Source of the DNA: Flavobacterium sp. ASW18X
Lineage (GTDB): Bacteria > Bacteroidota > Bacteroidia > Flavobacteriales > Flavobacteriaceae
DNA: 64,000 nucleotides
NCBI RefSeq assembly: GCF_005144745.1
Contig: NZ_SWKK01000017.1
Coordinates: forward strand, 1-64,000
Direction of reading: 5' to 3'
The translations under genes were made by a program, and so were the position numbers. Numbering within the stretch: position 1 is the stretch's first letter; every line of letters starts with the position of its first letter. The notes beneath the pieces are model-generated. The model made no database searches. It was given only the letters and a program-made list of their open reading frames with translations, and was not told the DNA's origin. Shown piece after piece: positions 33,464 through 42,642 of the stretch.

Positions 33464-35365
33464 TTAAGCTGTTTTTTGTTGTTGGGGTATGTACGGTATG
33501 GATAGATAGAATGCAGAACCTTTATCAAATTCACTTTCTAACCAAACATCGCCACCCATAAGGTTGGCGTAAGCTTTAGATATGGATAGTCCAAGGCCCG
33601 CACCTTGTCTTGCCATTTTATCTTCTATATCTGCTTGCACAAAACGCTCAAATACTGCTTTGTGTTTGCTTTCTTCTATACCGATGCCTGTATCCTTGAC
33701 ATAAAAAATTAAATCTTGATTTTCTATATAATATCCAAAATGGATACGTCCTTCATCTGTATATTTTATAGCATTCTTGATTAAGTTGGTTAATATAGAA
33801 CAAACTTTATCCTTATCACCTTTTACAAATAGTTGGCCAGAGGTAAGGTCTGTATCACAACTTAAAGTAAGATTTTTGGCGGCTGCTTCTGGACTAAAAA
33901 AATCAAATTTATATTTTAGTAAGCCATGTACATCAAAATACGCATTGTGGATTTCCATAGTGCCCGCTTCTAACCGAGATATGTTGATAATATCATTAAT
34001 AATATTTAACATACGATGGCCGCTTTTTTTAATGATATCCACAAACTCTTGTTGTTCTTCGCCAGAGAGGTTAGGCGATTTTAATAAATCTGCAAAACCA
34101 AGAATACCATTCATAGGGGTTCTAATTTCATGACTCATATTTGCCAAGAATGCCGATTTTAGTCGATTACTTTCTTCCGCCTTATTTTTAAGTTTCGTCA
34201 GTTGTTCTTCATATAGCTTTTGGTTGGTAATATCTGTCACGGTGCCTACAAAACCCAACACATTGCCCTTTGTATCTGTTTCTGGAGTTGCGCTACCTAA
34301 TACCCACCTAACACTACCGTCTTTATGGATAAATCTATATTCTGCCTCTGTAACATCTTTACTTTCCATTGCCTTTACCCAGCAATGTTGTATGCGCCCA
34401 ATATCATTTGGGTGTACAGCTTCTTGCCATTTCTGGGCTTCAATTTCTTGAGTGGTAAGACCAGATATTTCTAAATACTTTCTATTAACATAGGTCATTT
34501 CTCCTGATGGGGTGGCATGCCAAATACCTACAGGGGTTACCGCAGTTAAGGTTCTAAAGCGTAGTTCTTTTTCTTGTATTTCCAGATTTGCCTTTTTAGC
34601 CTCCTTAGCAATAAGCTTATACTTTTCCTTATAACTAAGCGTCTTAAATATGTCTTTAACACTAGACAGGGTATCTTCTTTGGATTTGGGCTCTAATCGT
34701 TTTAAATAAAAGGTAAATAGAATACTGTAAAAAAAGGCGGTTACCGATTTAGCAATAATACTAGAGGTTATAATGGCTATTAAGTTTTCTCTACTCCAAA
34801 AAGACATCGTGTTAAATAGGATACTATCTATACATACCACTATTAACATGGTAGTGAGTATTCTTAAGAAAAGGGTTTTGGTGATTTTAGAAATAAACTC
34901 ATAAAGCAAGATGATAAGTAAAACATCTAAGAACAATACAAACGTGCCAAAGACTAGAACTTTAGCCTTTACGTTCATTAATCTAGTCGTGATGTTGTAA
35001 GGATTATACGTGTTAGCAACCTCTAAGTTTAAATTAAGACTATAGAGTATTAGAGCGATGACTATATTAGATGCAATGAGGGCATAAATAACTTTTTTAG
35101 TTTCATTAGCATCTTCTTTTATATAAATGAGAAGTAGTGCAAAAAGGGAGGCTGTAAAAAGTACCGAAGCAAAAGAAACAAGAATTCCATCTGATATTTT
35201 AACATAAATACCAATAGCTAAAAATACTTGCATGAATTGAAAAAGTCCCAAACAGGCAAAGAGCATACCCAAACCCATAGATTTCCTAATCCTAAATAAG
35301 AATTGGATAAGAGCGGCAACCAAAGTACCTTGTAGTAGAAATATGCCTAATTGATAAAAATCCAT
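33464..35365 (-). CDS. Membrane sensor histidine kinase with PAS domain
   Basis: This 633-aa kinase begins with seven hydrophobic segments (about 5-220). The pattern LGMLFACLGLFQFMQVFL and the spacing recall VUT/queuosine-transporter-like sensor domains, though this is only a resemblance. A coiled linker leads to a PAS domain (about 268-383, with VHPNDIGRIQHCWVKAM and the PAC end GFVGTVTDIT), then HisKA with phosphoacceptor His412 (ANMSHEIRTPMNG), then HATPase_c with NLIKNAIKYTDEG (N box), KDTGIGIE (G1) and GAGLGLSISK (G2). There is no attached receiver; the next gene supplies one. It is transcribed with that gene, 2 nt apart. Confidence 0.92.
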   Translation of the reverse strand: MDFYQLGIFLLQGTLVAALIQFLFRIRKSMGLGMLFACLGLFQFMQVFLAIGIYVKISDGILVSFASVLFTASLFALLLIYIKEDANETKKVIYALIASNIVIALILYSLNLNLEVANTYNPYNITTRLMNVKAKVLVFGTFVLFLDVLLIILLYEFISKITKTLFLRILTTMLIVVCIDSILFNTMSFWSRENLIAIITSSIIAKSVTAFFYSILFTFYLKRLEPKSKEDTLSSVKDIFKTLSYKEKYKLIAKEAKKANLEIQEKELRFRTLTAVTPVGIWHATPSGEMTYVNRKYLEISGLTTQEIEAQKWQEAVHPNDIGRIQHCWVKAMESKDVTEAEYRFIHKDGSVRWVLGSATPETDTKGNVLGFVGTVTDITNQKLYEEQLTKLKNKAEESNRLKSAFLANMSHEIRTPMNGILGFADLLKSPNLSGEEQQEFVDIIKKSGHRMLNIINDIINISRLEAGTMEIHNAYFDVHGLLKYKFDFFSPEAAAKNLTLSCDTDLTSGQLFVKGDKDKVCSILTNLIKNAIKYTDEGRIHFGYYIENQDLIFYVKDTGIGIEESKHKAVFERFVQADIEDKMARQGAGLGLSISKAYANLMGGDVWLESEFDKGSAFYLSIPYIPQQQKTA

Positions 35366-35570
35366 ACAAATAGATAGTTAATTTATCTTTTTGTAAATCA
35401 CTACTCGATTGTATATCTGGCAATTACCATAAATACCAATTGTAAGAGCTGATTACATTGGGATTTTAGGCATAAGCTATTTTGGGAGCTGTAAATATAC
35501 AAAATTTTAAATTAGTGTAATAATATACTTCTAATAGATACGAAAAAACTTACAATATTATTGTGTTTAG

Positions 35571-35604
35571 GAATAAAAAAAGACAGGATACGCTCCTGTC
35601 TTTT
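35571..35604 (-). terminator. Terminator after the proline operon
   Basis: AAAAGACAGGA (35578-35588) and TCCTGTCTTTT (35594-35604) form an 11-bp stem with a 5-nt loop, followed on the minus strand by TTTTATTCC. It ends proCBA and lies about 240 nt upstream of nothing but the sensor kinase promoter region. Confidence 0.8.
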
Positions 35605-35629
35605 GAAAAATGTAAGTATAGCTTTGCTA

Positions 35630-36829
35630 CTAAACTCTAATTTGTCCGTTACCAAATACGTAGTATTTATTGGTGACCAATTGTTTTAATCCTAAGGGAC
35701 CTCTATGGTGCAATTTATCAGTACTAATGGCAAGTTCTGCACCAACACCCATTTGTCCACCATCTGTAAATCTTGTGGAAGCATTTTGGTAGACTGCCGC
35801 ACAATCCACACCATCCATAAATTGTTGAGCTGCTTGGTTATCCGCAGTCATAATGGCTGCTGAATGGCCCCCGGAGTGTAAATTTATTTTTTCCATGGCT
35901 TCTTCTTGATTAGACACAGCACCAAGTACACATTTCATCGCTAAAAATTCTTCTTTCCAAATATCTTCATTATCTATTTTTAATTCGTTAGGTAATATAG
36001 AATGGATGTGCTTGTCTACTATAAGGTTAACCTTGTACTCCTTTAATAATTGTGCCAATTCTTTTACTTTGGCTTCAAAATCAGGAATAGTAACATCTAA
36101 CAAAATTTTATCAAGCGCATTGCAGGCCGAAATTTTATGCGTTTTAGCATTTAACAACACTTTCTTTGTCATCTCCCAATCTGCCTCGGGATGTACGTAC
36201 ATAAAATTGTTACCCCTGCCACTTACCAATACAGCACATTTTGCATGCTCTTTAACAAAAGCAATTAAGCGTTCTCCTCCTCTAGGTACAATTAAATCTA
36301 GCGGTTGGTCTGGATTTTTTAAGAATGCCTGTGTTTGCGTTCTGTCCATTTCTAGAAACTGTATGTAGTCCTTAGGCAGGCCATTCTCTTTCAGAGCTTG
36401 GTGCCAAAGTTTTACTAAAGCTTTATTGCTATGATAGGCTTCTTTACCACCTTTAAGCAATATTTTATTGTTTGCCTTAAAGGCTAAAACTGCAGCTTCA
36501 ACGGTCACATCTGGGCGCGACTCATAGATAATCATGATAGTACCAAAAGGTGCAGTTTTATTTATAATTTGTAAGCCATTGTCCAAGTTTTGCATGCTTA
36601 GCTCCTTATTAACGGGGTCTTCTTGCAGTCTAACCTCTTTAACAGCTTGTGCCATTTGCTCTACTTTTTTGTCATTCATCACAAGACGGTCATACAAAGC
36701 TTGGTCTTCCTTGATAAAAGCATCCAAATCTTTTTTATTGGCTTCTAGTAAATCTGATTTATGCGTTTGCAACAGTTTCTCCATACTGTTTAAAACGGCA
36801 TTTTTTATATCTGTTGTAAGTAATTTCAT
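35630..36829 (-). CDS. proA: Gamma-glutamyl phosphate reductase
   Basis: This 399-aa enzyme reduces gamma-glutamyl phosphate to glutamate semialdehyde with NADPH, the second step of proline synthesis. It belongs to the aldehyde dehydrogenase superfamily; the catalytic Cys is in ISACNALDKIL (about 233-243), and LKGGKEAYHSN (about 125-135) belongs to the cofactor region. DGGQMGVGAELAIST and HHRGPLGLKQL near the end are typical of ProA. It starts 9 nt after proB. Length and motifs are normal. Confidence 0.95.
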   Translation of the reverse strand: MKLLTTDIKNAVLNSMEKLLQTHKSDLLEANKKDLDAFIKEDQALYDRLVMNDKKVEQMAQAVKEVRLQEDPVNKELSMQNLDNGLQIINKTAPFGTIMIIYESRPDVTVEAAVLAFKANNKILLKGGKEAYHSNKALVKLWHQALKENGLPKDYIQFLEMDRTQTQAFLKNPDQPLDLIVPRGGERLIAFVKEHAKCAVLVSGRGNNFMYVHPEADWEMTKKVLLNAKTHKISACNALDKILLDVTIPDFEAKVKELAQLLKEYKVNLIVDKHIHSILPNELKIDNEDIWKEEFLAMKCVLGAVSNQEEAMEKINLHSGGHSAAIMTADNQAAQQFMDGVDCAAVYQNASTRFTDGGQMGVGAELAISTDKLHHRGPLGLKQLVTNKYYVFGNGQIRV

Positions 36830-36838
36830 TTATCTTAT

Positions 36839-37609
36839 TTATTGAGAAACTTTTGTGCCAACAGGGCGTTCCTCTACAATATCTATTATTATGTTTTCTT
36901 TTTTTCCGTTTACAATATAGCAAGGAATATCCTTACTTGCAGCCAATTGTGCATAGCCAAGTTTAGAACCCATGCCACCCCGGCCTTCACCTTCTTCCTT
37001 GTCTGGATTCTCTATGTATTTCTCTAAATCTTCTTCTGGCTCAACATTGCGGATAACTTTAGAGGTTTCGTCATCTGGGTGACCATCGTATAAACCGTCA
37101 ATATCTGTCAATAAAATAAGTTTGTCTGCATTCATTAGCTCGGCAATTAAGGTAGCTAACTCATCATTATCAGAAAACATAGACATGGTTACAGAGACGG
37201 CGTCATCTTCATTGGCAATTGGGATAACCCCTTCTGACAGTAAACCTTCAATACAATTAATCATATTGTCCCTGTGAATCCCAGGATTAAAATCGCGCTT
37301 GGTAGGCAACACTTGAGCACATTTCATACCGTAATCTCTAAATATGTTGTAATACAATCGCATCATCCTTGGTTGCCCTATAGCAGAATAAACTTGTCTG
37401 CGTTGTGTAGTATCTTCAATTTTTGCCTTACCCAATACTTCTTTCCCTGCAATGACAGAACCAGAAGAAACTAGTATGGTCATAATATCCCTATCATACA
37501 ATTCGGCTATTTGTCTCACCAAATTTTTAAGTATGGGTCTAACTATCCTATTGTCCTTATTGGTCATTACGTTGGTTCCAACCTTAATAACCACTAATTT
37601 TTTATACAT
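36839..37609 (-). CDS. proB: Glutamate 5-kinase (no PUA domain)
   Basis: This 256-aa amino acid kinase phosphorylates glutamate, the first and usually proline-inhibited step of proline synthesis. VIKVGTNVMT at the start, LVSSGSVIAGKEVLG (about 46-60), SVTMSMFSDNDELATLIAEL and LLTDIDGLYD are typical. E. coli ProB has 367 aa with a C-terminal PUA domain; here the protein ends after the kinase domain, as in several short ProB enzymes. It lies between proC (3 nt away) and proA (9 nt), forming the proCBA operon. Confidence 0.93.
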   Translation of the reverse strand: MYKKLVVIKVGTNVMTNKDNRIVRPILKNLVRQIAELYDRDIMTILVSSGSVIAGKEVLGKAKIEDTTQRRQVYSAIGQPRMMRLYYNIFRDYGMKCAQVLPTKRDFNPGIHRDNMINCIEGLLSEGVIPIANEDDAVSVTMSMFSDNDELATLIAELMNADKLILLTDIDGLYDGHPDDETSKVIRNVEPEEDLEKYIENPDKEEGEGRGGMGSKLGYAQLAASKDIPCYIVNGKKENIIIDIVEERPVGTKVSQ

Positions 37610-37612
37610 GAT

Positions 37613-38419
37613 TTAATATTCTTCGCCCAATTCTACAGCTCTATTAAAAGCAGCAAATGCGGCATCTTTAATTAATTCGTTTACATTATTGTCTTGCATA
37701 GAATCTAGTGCAGCCTGTGTTGTACCACCTTTAGATGCAACACGTTGCATCCAAGAATCTGGAGTTAATGTAGATTGATTGAACAATTCTACCGCTCCTG
37801 TAAAGGTTTGGCTTACCAGTACCTTAGATACATTCTCTGAAAAACCCATTTGGCGTGCAGCTTCCATCATACTCTCCATAAAATAGAATACGTAGGCAGG
37901 TCCGCTACCAGAAATACCAGTAGAAGCATCTATAAATTTTTCATTGTCTACGCGTAATGCTTTACCTGTAGTACTTAATAAATCTTCCACCATAAAAAGT
38001 TCTAGTCTGGATACTTTTTCTGATGAAACGTAGCTAGTTAATCCTTTACCCACCTTAGCGGGTAAATTGGGCATGGCCCTAACTATTTTATCAATACCTA
38101 GTGCTTCTTGCATGTAGTTTATGGTAACACCAGCCATTATGGAGATGACCATTTGTTCATTATTTAAAAGCGGTTTTATACGTTGGAACAGTTCTTCTGA
38201 ATGATAGGGTTTTACGGCTACCATGATAATTTCTGCAATGGGAACACAATCTTCTAAACGGTCAAATGTGTCAAAATTTGGCATTTTGTCCACTCGGTCC
38301 AAAGCATCTTTGCTTTTATCTAATACCATTATGTTCTTTTTCTTTAACAGCTTGGATTTTACCATCCCTTCTGCGTAGGTGAGTCCCATGTTTCCTGCAC
38401 CAATAAGTAATACTCTCAT
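37613..38419 (-). CDS. proC: Pyrroline-5-carboxylate reductase
   Basis: This enzyme completes proline synthesis by reducing pyrroline-5-carboxylate with NAD(P)H. With start ATG at 38419 the protein has 268 aa and begins MRVLLIGAGNMG, so the Rossmann glycine motif is at the very N-terminus as in other ProC. An upstream GTG (38443) would add eight residues without similarity and is rejected. GISGSGPAYVFYFMESM and the end motif VASKGGTTQAALDSM are typical. First gene of proCBA. Confidence 0.93.
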   Translation of the reverse strand: MRVLLIGAGNMGLTYAEGMVKSKLLKKKNIMVLDKSKDALDRVDKMPNFDTFDRLEDCVPIAEIIMVAVKPYHSEELFQRIKPLLNNEQMVISIMAGVTINYMQEALGIDKIVRAMPNLPAKVGKGLTSYVSSEKVSRLELFMVEDLLSTTGKALRVDNEKFIDASTGISGSGPAYVFYFMESMMEAARQMGFSENVSKVLVSQTFTGAVELFNQSTLTPDSWMQRVASKGGTTQAALDSMQDNNVNELIKDAAFAAFNRAVELGEEY

Positions 38420-38467
38420 GTTGTTGTGAATGCCTACGTGCACCCGTGTTTTTAAAAAATTATAGAA

Positions 38468-38665
38468 TTAATCGTTTTCTAATTCGGTTATATACTTTTC
38501 TTTGTAAGCCGCCTTTTCTAGCTGTTTTCTACGAACCACAGAAGGTTTGGTAAAATATCTGTTATCCCTTACCTGGTCATGTAGTTTTACATTACGTACT
38601 TTGCGCTTGTAGCGCTTTAATGCACGTTCTATTTTTTCTCCTTCTTTTATTTCAATCTTTAACAT
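38468..38665 (-). CDS. rpsU: Ribosomal protein bS21
   Basis: This 65-aa basic protein of the 30S subunit has the S21 pattern ERALKRYKRKVRNVKLHDQV and FTKPSVVRRKQ. bS21 helps mRNA binding near the anti-Shine-Dalgarno end of 16S rRNA; in Bacteroidota it is part of the pocket that hides that sequence. It follows the acetyltransferase gene by 3 nt, so the two are co-transcribed. Confidence 0.93.
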   Translation of the reverse strand: MLKIEIKEGEKIERALKRYKRKVRNVKLHDQVRDNRYFTKPSVVRRKQLEKAAYKEKYITELEND

Positions 38666-38668
38666 AGC

Positions 38669-39106
38669 TTATTGTTTTAATCTCATTTCTAAATAATTGG
38701 GCTCAAAACCGTGAGCCTTTAGTGTCTTTTCTTTTGCATTACTTTTATTGATGAACACTCCAATCTCTCCACGACAATAGTTAATGGCATAATCCAATAG
38801 TTTTTCTTCTAAACCTGTATCTTTAATTTGACTATGGACAACTATTGTTACCAGCAAATTTTCTGGAACATAATCATACATCCCTGTTTTATTTATGACC
38901 AGAGCACCAAGTAGCTTTTCTTCTTCTTCTAGACAAAAAATATAGCCTCCAAATCCTGGACGCTCTTTAGCAGCATATTGTATAGCACTGCGAATGCTGT
39001 TTCTAGAAAGTTTTCCTTGGTCTTGGTGGTCGTATAAAAAATTAACCAACCTATTTATCTGTATAGAGGATAGCCTTGAATAGGCATCAAAGGTGTTTAT
39101 AGTCAT
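38669..39106 (-). CDS. GNAT-family N-acetyltransferase
   Basis: The preferred start is the ATG at 39106, giving a 145-aa protein beginning MTINTFDAYSRLSS; an ATG at 39163 would add 19 hydrophobic residues that look like translated leader. The core has GNAT features: GYIFCLEEEEKLLGALVINKTGMYDYVPENLLVTIVVH in parts forms strands beta2-beta4, followed by a helix GLEEKLLDYAI and end motif NAKEKTLKAHGFEPNYLEMRL. The acceptor is unknown; the direct link to rpsU (3 nt) suggests a ribosome-related role, but acetylation of S21 is only a guess. Confidence 0.7.
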   Translation of the reverse strand: MTINTFDAYSRLSSIQINRLVNFLYDHQDQGKLSRNSIRSAIQYAAKERPGFGGYIFCLEEEEKLLGALVINKTGMYDYVPENLLVTIVVHSQIKDTGLEEKLLDYAINYCRGEIGVFINKSNAKEKTLKAHGFEPNYLEMRLKQ

Positions 39107-39423
39107 TAAATAATAGAAATAGAAGTGTACGGCAGTAGAAGCCAAAAAAATAACGCAAACCATTGGCCCGTTTTGCTAGATAGCAAACAGGAATAGTTTT
39201 GAGATGTACGTGGAGTGTTCCCTTAGACTGTTGGCGGGATGAATTTTTCGGATTGGTTTCTAAAAACCGTGTATCCAAAACTTAAGATTCTAGAATTACG
39301 TTGTTCGTGTAATTTAGGCGTCATATAAGGCAAAGGTAATAAAGATAAAAGGCTTATCCCAGTACTTTTGCCTTTCCTTAAGACTTTTGTAAATAAGTAA
39401 CTCATTGAAAATGAGTTGTAATT
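39107..39423. other. 317-bp gap with promoter box and hairpin
   Basis: No convincing gene lies here; the small frames on the minus strand have no coding character. On the minus strand TACCTTTG (39338-39331) fits the -7 box TANNTTTG, with no clear -33 partner; if used, transcription for the acetyltransferase-rpsU unit begins near 39324 and leaves a leader of about 215 nt. AAAGGC/GCCTTT repeats sit on both sides of 39350. Confidence 0.4.
39399..39417 (-). terminator. Weak hairpin after the RNA methyltransferase gene
   Basis: AACTCATT-GAA-AATGAGTT forms an 8-bp stem with a 3-nt loop just after the stop at 39424. The following minus-strand sequence ACTTATTTAC is only moderately T-rich, so termination may be partial. 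Confidence 0.35.
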
Positions 39424-40635
39424 TTACTTTTTATCTAACAAAGCCATATAAAAACCATCATAGCCACTTTCCGAAGCAAATACCTTTTTATCCTTTACGA
39501 AGGTAAATGCCGCTCCTTCTTCTGAGCTTAAAAATGCAGCAACTTGGTCATAGTTTTCCTCGGGTAAAATAGAGCAAGTAGCGTATACCATTTTGCCTCC
39601 AGGTTTTACCATTTTAGAGTAATTACGGAGAATATTTTGTTGCACGCCTTTAATACGTACTAAAAATTCGGGTTCTAATTTCCATTTGCTATCAGGATTT
39701 CTGCGTATTACTCCCAAGCCAGAGCATGGCGCATCTAGCAATAACCGGTCTGCTTTAGCATGTAATTTTTTAATAGACTTGGTGTTTTCTATGACTCTAG
39801 GTTCCATATTATGAACACCGTTTCTACGAGCGCGGACCTTTAATTTTTTTAGCTTACTTTCATAAATGTCCATAGCAATGAGCTGTCCTTTGTTTTCCAT
39901 TAAAGATGCCAAATGCAAGGTTTTGCCACCAGCACCCGCACAAGCATCTACCACTCGATGACCCGGTTCTACCTGTAAATAGGGAGCAACTAATTGAGAA
40001 GATGCGTCTTGAACTTCAAATAAGCCCTCTTTAAATGCTTGAGTAGTAAAAACGTTTTTACGTTCAACAAGTTCTAAGGCAAAAGGGTAGTTCTCTAAAA
40101 GTGTAGTTTCTATTTCTTCTTCTGCTAAACGCTGCTGTAGTGTTTCCCGAGTTACTTTAAGCGTATTTGTACGTAAAATTACGTTCGCCTGCTGATTTAA
40201 AGCTCTACTTTCTTTCTCCCAAAGTTTAGCCCCCAAGGCCGCTAATGCACGTTCTTCTATCCAATCAGGATAGGATTCTCTTATTTTTCTAGTCTTCGAT
40301 AATTCATCAAAACGACCTTTAATACGGCGTACTGGAGTGCCATCTAATTGTTTCCAATCAGGAATGGGAATACCCCTAAGAACGGCCCAAACAGCAAATA
40401 GCCTAAATAAATCTTCTCTGCCAAAAGGCTCGTTCACCTCTGCAATAGCGGTATACAGGCGTTTATATCGTACAATCTCATATGTAGTCTCTGCAATAAA
40501 ACCGCGGTCTCTTGCGCCCCATCGCTTATCATATCGCAATACTTTTTCAATGACTTTATCAGCATATTCTTCGTCATTAAAAATCATTCCTAGGGCATCT
40601 ACCACCGCAAAAACCAAGTTTCTATGTAATCGCAT
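39424..40635 (-). CDS. RsmB/NOP2-type RNA cytosine-5 methyltransferase
   Basis: This 403-aa enzyme, started at the ATG at 40635 (a TTG one codon earlier is less likely), methylates cytosine C5 in RNA, probably 16S rRNA. Residues 1-145 form an N-terminal RNA-binding part like that of RsmB. The SAM site is VVDACAGAGGKTLHLASLM (about 223-241), followed by AMDIYESKL; the catalytic motif IV is LLDAPCSGLGVIRRNP and the second catalytic Cys is in YATCSILPEEN. It diverges from the lipoprotein gene at 40752. RsmB or RsmF identity cannot be settled by eye. Confidence 0.88.
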   Translation of the reverse strand: MRLHRNLVFAVVDALGMIFNDEEYADKVIEKVLRYDKRWGARDRGFIAETTYEIVRYKRLYTAIAEVNEPFGREDLFRLFAVWAVLRGIPIPDWKQLDGTPVRRIKGRFDELSKTRKIRESYPDWIEERALAALGAKLWEKESRALNQQANVILRTNTLKVTRETLQQRLAEEEIETTLLENYPFALELVERKNVFTTQAFKEGLFEVQDASSQLVAPYLQVEPGHRVVDACAGAGGKTLHLASLMENKGQLIAMDIYESKLKKLKVRARRNGVHNMEPRVIENTKSIKKLHAKADRLLLDAPCSGLGVIRRNPDSKWKLEPEFLVRIKGVQQNILRNYSKMVKPGGKMVYATCSILPEENYDQVAAFLSSEEGAAFTFVKDKKVFASESGYDGFYMALLDKK

Positions 40636-40751
40636 CAATCTTAAAATAAGGATGCAAAGGTATCATTTAAGTTTTGTTGTTAGCAAGCTTTATTAAGCTA
40701 AGGCACAATATTTAATCGCCAACCCTTATTTTTGAGTAAAACCAACTTTTT

Positions 40752-41789
40752 ATGAAAAATAGTATAGCGCTTTTTTCGATTATACTGCTACTTACTTCTT
40801 GCAAAAAACAACAAGCAGTAAGATTGCCGTTTAATAGTGTTAAAGTAGAAGTTGTTTATAAGGATAGCTCAAGTATCCGTGCCATTACGTTTTTAGATAA
40901 AAATACCTTAGCTTTTGCTGGTAGTAATGGTCTTTACGGAACTTACACTTTACCTACAGCCGTTTTACGCAGTAATCGTATGCAGTTTGATAATATTGTG
41001 CCAGAATTTAGAGCGATAGCCCACAATACTAAAGATTTTTTTATGATGAGTGTGGGCTCCCCAGCTTTGTTGTACAAAACGGGAACCAACGGAGAAATGG
41101 ATTTGGTTTATAGTGAAGAAGGTGAGAATGTTTTTTATGATGCCATGGCATTTTGGAATTCAGAAGAAGGTATAGCAGTTGGTGATACTAGTAATGGATG
41201 TTTTGCCATACTTATTACAAGAAATGGAGGTGCTAGTTGGAGTAGGGTAGCCTGCACTAATTTACCCAAAGCAATAGAAGAGGAGGGAGCTTACGCTGCT
41301 AGTAATTCTAATATTGTTCTGCTGGGGGATATCACACTGGTAGCTACAACAAAACGTTTTTTAAAATCTGTAGATAAAGGAAAAACATGGACAGCCATAG
41401 AGACTCCAATCAAAGGCACAACAGATTACCATGGAATGTATAGTATGGATTTTTATAATGCTAGTACGGGTTTTGTAATTGGGGGCGATTTTGCGCAACC
41501 AGAAGGTAACGCTGCCAATAAGGCGTTAACCAAAGATGGCGGAAATACGTGGCAACTGGTAGCAGATGGTAAAAATCCTGGATATAAAAGTTGTGTTCAA
41601 TTTGTACCCCATAGCGATGGGAAAGAATTAGTTAGCGTTGGTTTTAATGGAATAAATTACAGTGTAGACCAAGGTCATACATGGAAAACATTATCAGAAG
41701 AAGGTTTTTATACGCTAAGATTTTTAAATGATTCTATTGCTTATGCTGCAGGTAAAGGACGCATAGCAAAATTGAGTTTTAAACAGTGA
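40752..41789 (+). CDS. Lipoprotein with BNR/YCF48-like beta-propeller repeats
   Basis: This 345-aa protein starts with a lipoprotein signal (LLLTSC, lipidated Cys at about 17), so it is anchored in the outer or inner membrane. It contains several Asp-box repeats: ITRNGGASWSRV (about 153-164), KSVDKGKTWTAI (about 210-221), LTKDGGNTWQLV (about 256-267) and YSVDQGHTWKTL (about 308-319). These are the S/T-x-D-x-G-x-x-W turns of sialidase-type and YCF48-type propellers. No catalytic residues of a sialidase are evident, so a scaffold or assembly role is more likely. It is followed after 58 nt by the desaturase gene. Confidence 0.8.
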   Translation: MKNSIALFSIILLLTSCKKQQAVRLPFNSVKVEVVYKDSSSIRAITFLDKNTLAFAGSNGLYGTYTLPTAVLRSNRMQFDNIVPEFRAIAHNTKDFFMMSVGSPALLYKTGTNGEMDLVYSEEGENVFYDAMAFWNSEEGIAVGDTSNGCFAILITRNGGASWSRVACTNLPKAIEEEGAYAASNSNIVLLGDITLVATTKRFLKSVDKGKTWTAIETPIKGTTDYHGMYSMDFYNASTGFVIGGDFAQPEGNAANKALTKDGGNTWQLVADGKNPGYKSCVQFVPHSDGKELVSVGFNGINYSVDQGHTWKTLSEEGFYTLRFLNDSIAYAAGKGRIAKLSFKQ

Positions 41790-41847
41790 TAACTAGAAGG
41801 TTTAAAACTAAACCGATTTTTTTAACGTTTTAGAATAAAATTTTAGG

Positions 41848-42630
41848 ATGACTCATGATGAAATTTTAAAAAAAGTTGCTTGGAAGGATTTGAGGAAATT
41901 GACGTTAAAGGAGATGTTAATTGAAAACAATTTGACCATTCCTTGGGCTTTAATATCTTGGACTTTGGCCTGGTATGGCTATTACTGGATTGCCTTACCA
42001 TTTTCTGGCTTTTTCTTTTTAACAGCCTTAAGGCAAGTGCATAATGGATTTCATAATTCTTTAGGGACCAACAAATTTTTAACGTGGTTAAGTTTATACT
42101 TAAATAGTATACTTATGGTGGTTTCTATCCATGCGGTAAAGTTTAATCACTTAAGACATCATAAATATTGCTTAACAGAGAAAGACCAAGAAGGCAAGTC
42201 TGCACATATGACGTGGTATGGTGCTATATTATATGGTCCCATTCATATTTTTAAAATTCACCAGATTACTTGGAAGATAGGAAACAAAAAATACAGAAGA
42301 AATATGCTTTTGAAGCTAGTTTCTATATGCATTGCTGTAACCTTGGTTTTTTATTTAGAAATACATTGGTTAATGTATCACATGATAGTCATGTTAATAG
42401 GTGAATTCTTAATGTCCTTTTTTGCTGTATGGACTGTACACCACGATACCCATGATAACCCGGAGTTTGCAAGAACGCAAAGAGGTGGGTGGAAAAACAA
42501 GCTTACTTTTAGTATGTTTTACCATTTAGAACATCATTTATTCCCTGCGGTACCCACTATTAAATTGCCAGTGTTAGCAAAACGAATAGATGATGCGCTA
42601 CCAGAATTAGAGAAAAAACAAACGTTTTAG
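41848..42630 (+). CDS. Fatty acid desaturase family membrane protein
   Basis: This 260-aa protein is a di-iron membrane enzyme. Histidine boxes are present: HNGFH (about 67-71), HLRHH (about 96-100) and HLEHH (about 229-233), with HHDTH also at about 193-197. Hydrophobic segments at about 30-65, 80-95 and 145-190 place it in the inner membrane. The substrate may be a fatty acyl chain or a carotenoid; members of this superfamily include carotenoid ketolases and hydroxylases. It is 12 nt upstream of the cupin gene and likely in one operon with it. Confidence 0.85.
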   Translation: MTHDEILKKVAWKDLRKLTLKEMLIENNLTIPWALISWTLAWYGYYWIALPFSGFFFLTALRQVHNGFHNSLGTNKFLTWLSLYLNSILMVVSIHAVKFNHLRHHKYCLTEKDQEGKSAHMTWYGAILYGPIHIFKIHQITWKIGNKKYRRNMLLKLVSICIAVTLVFYLEIHWLMYHMIVMLIGEFLMSFFAVWTVHHDTHDNPEFARTQRGGWKNKLTFSMFYHLEHHLFPAVPTIKLPVLAKRIDDALPELEKKQTF

Positions 42631-42642
42631 CTGTAATTTTCT

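Noticed and set aside
38420-38443. GTG start for proC adding eight residues
   Set aside because: The extension lies before the Rossmann motif, which starts at the N-terminus in this family.
39087-39405. Two short minus-strand reading frames upstream of the acetyltransferase
   Set aside because: They overlap each other, have no domain or ribosome-binding context, and lie over a promoter box; treated as noncoding.
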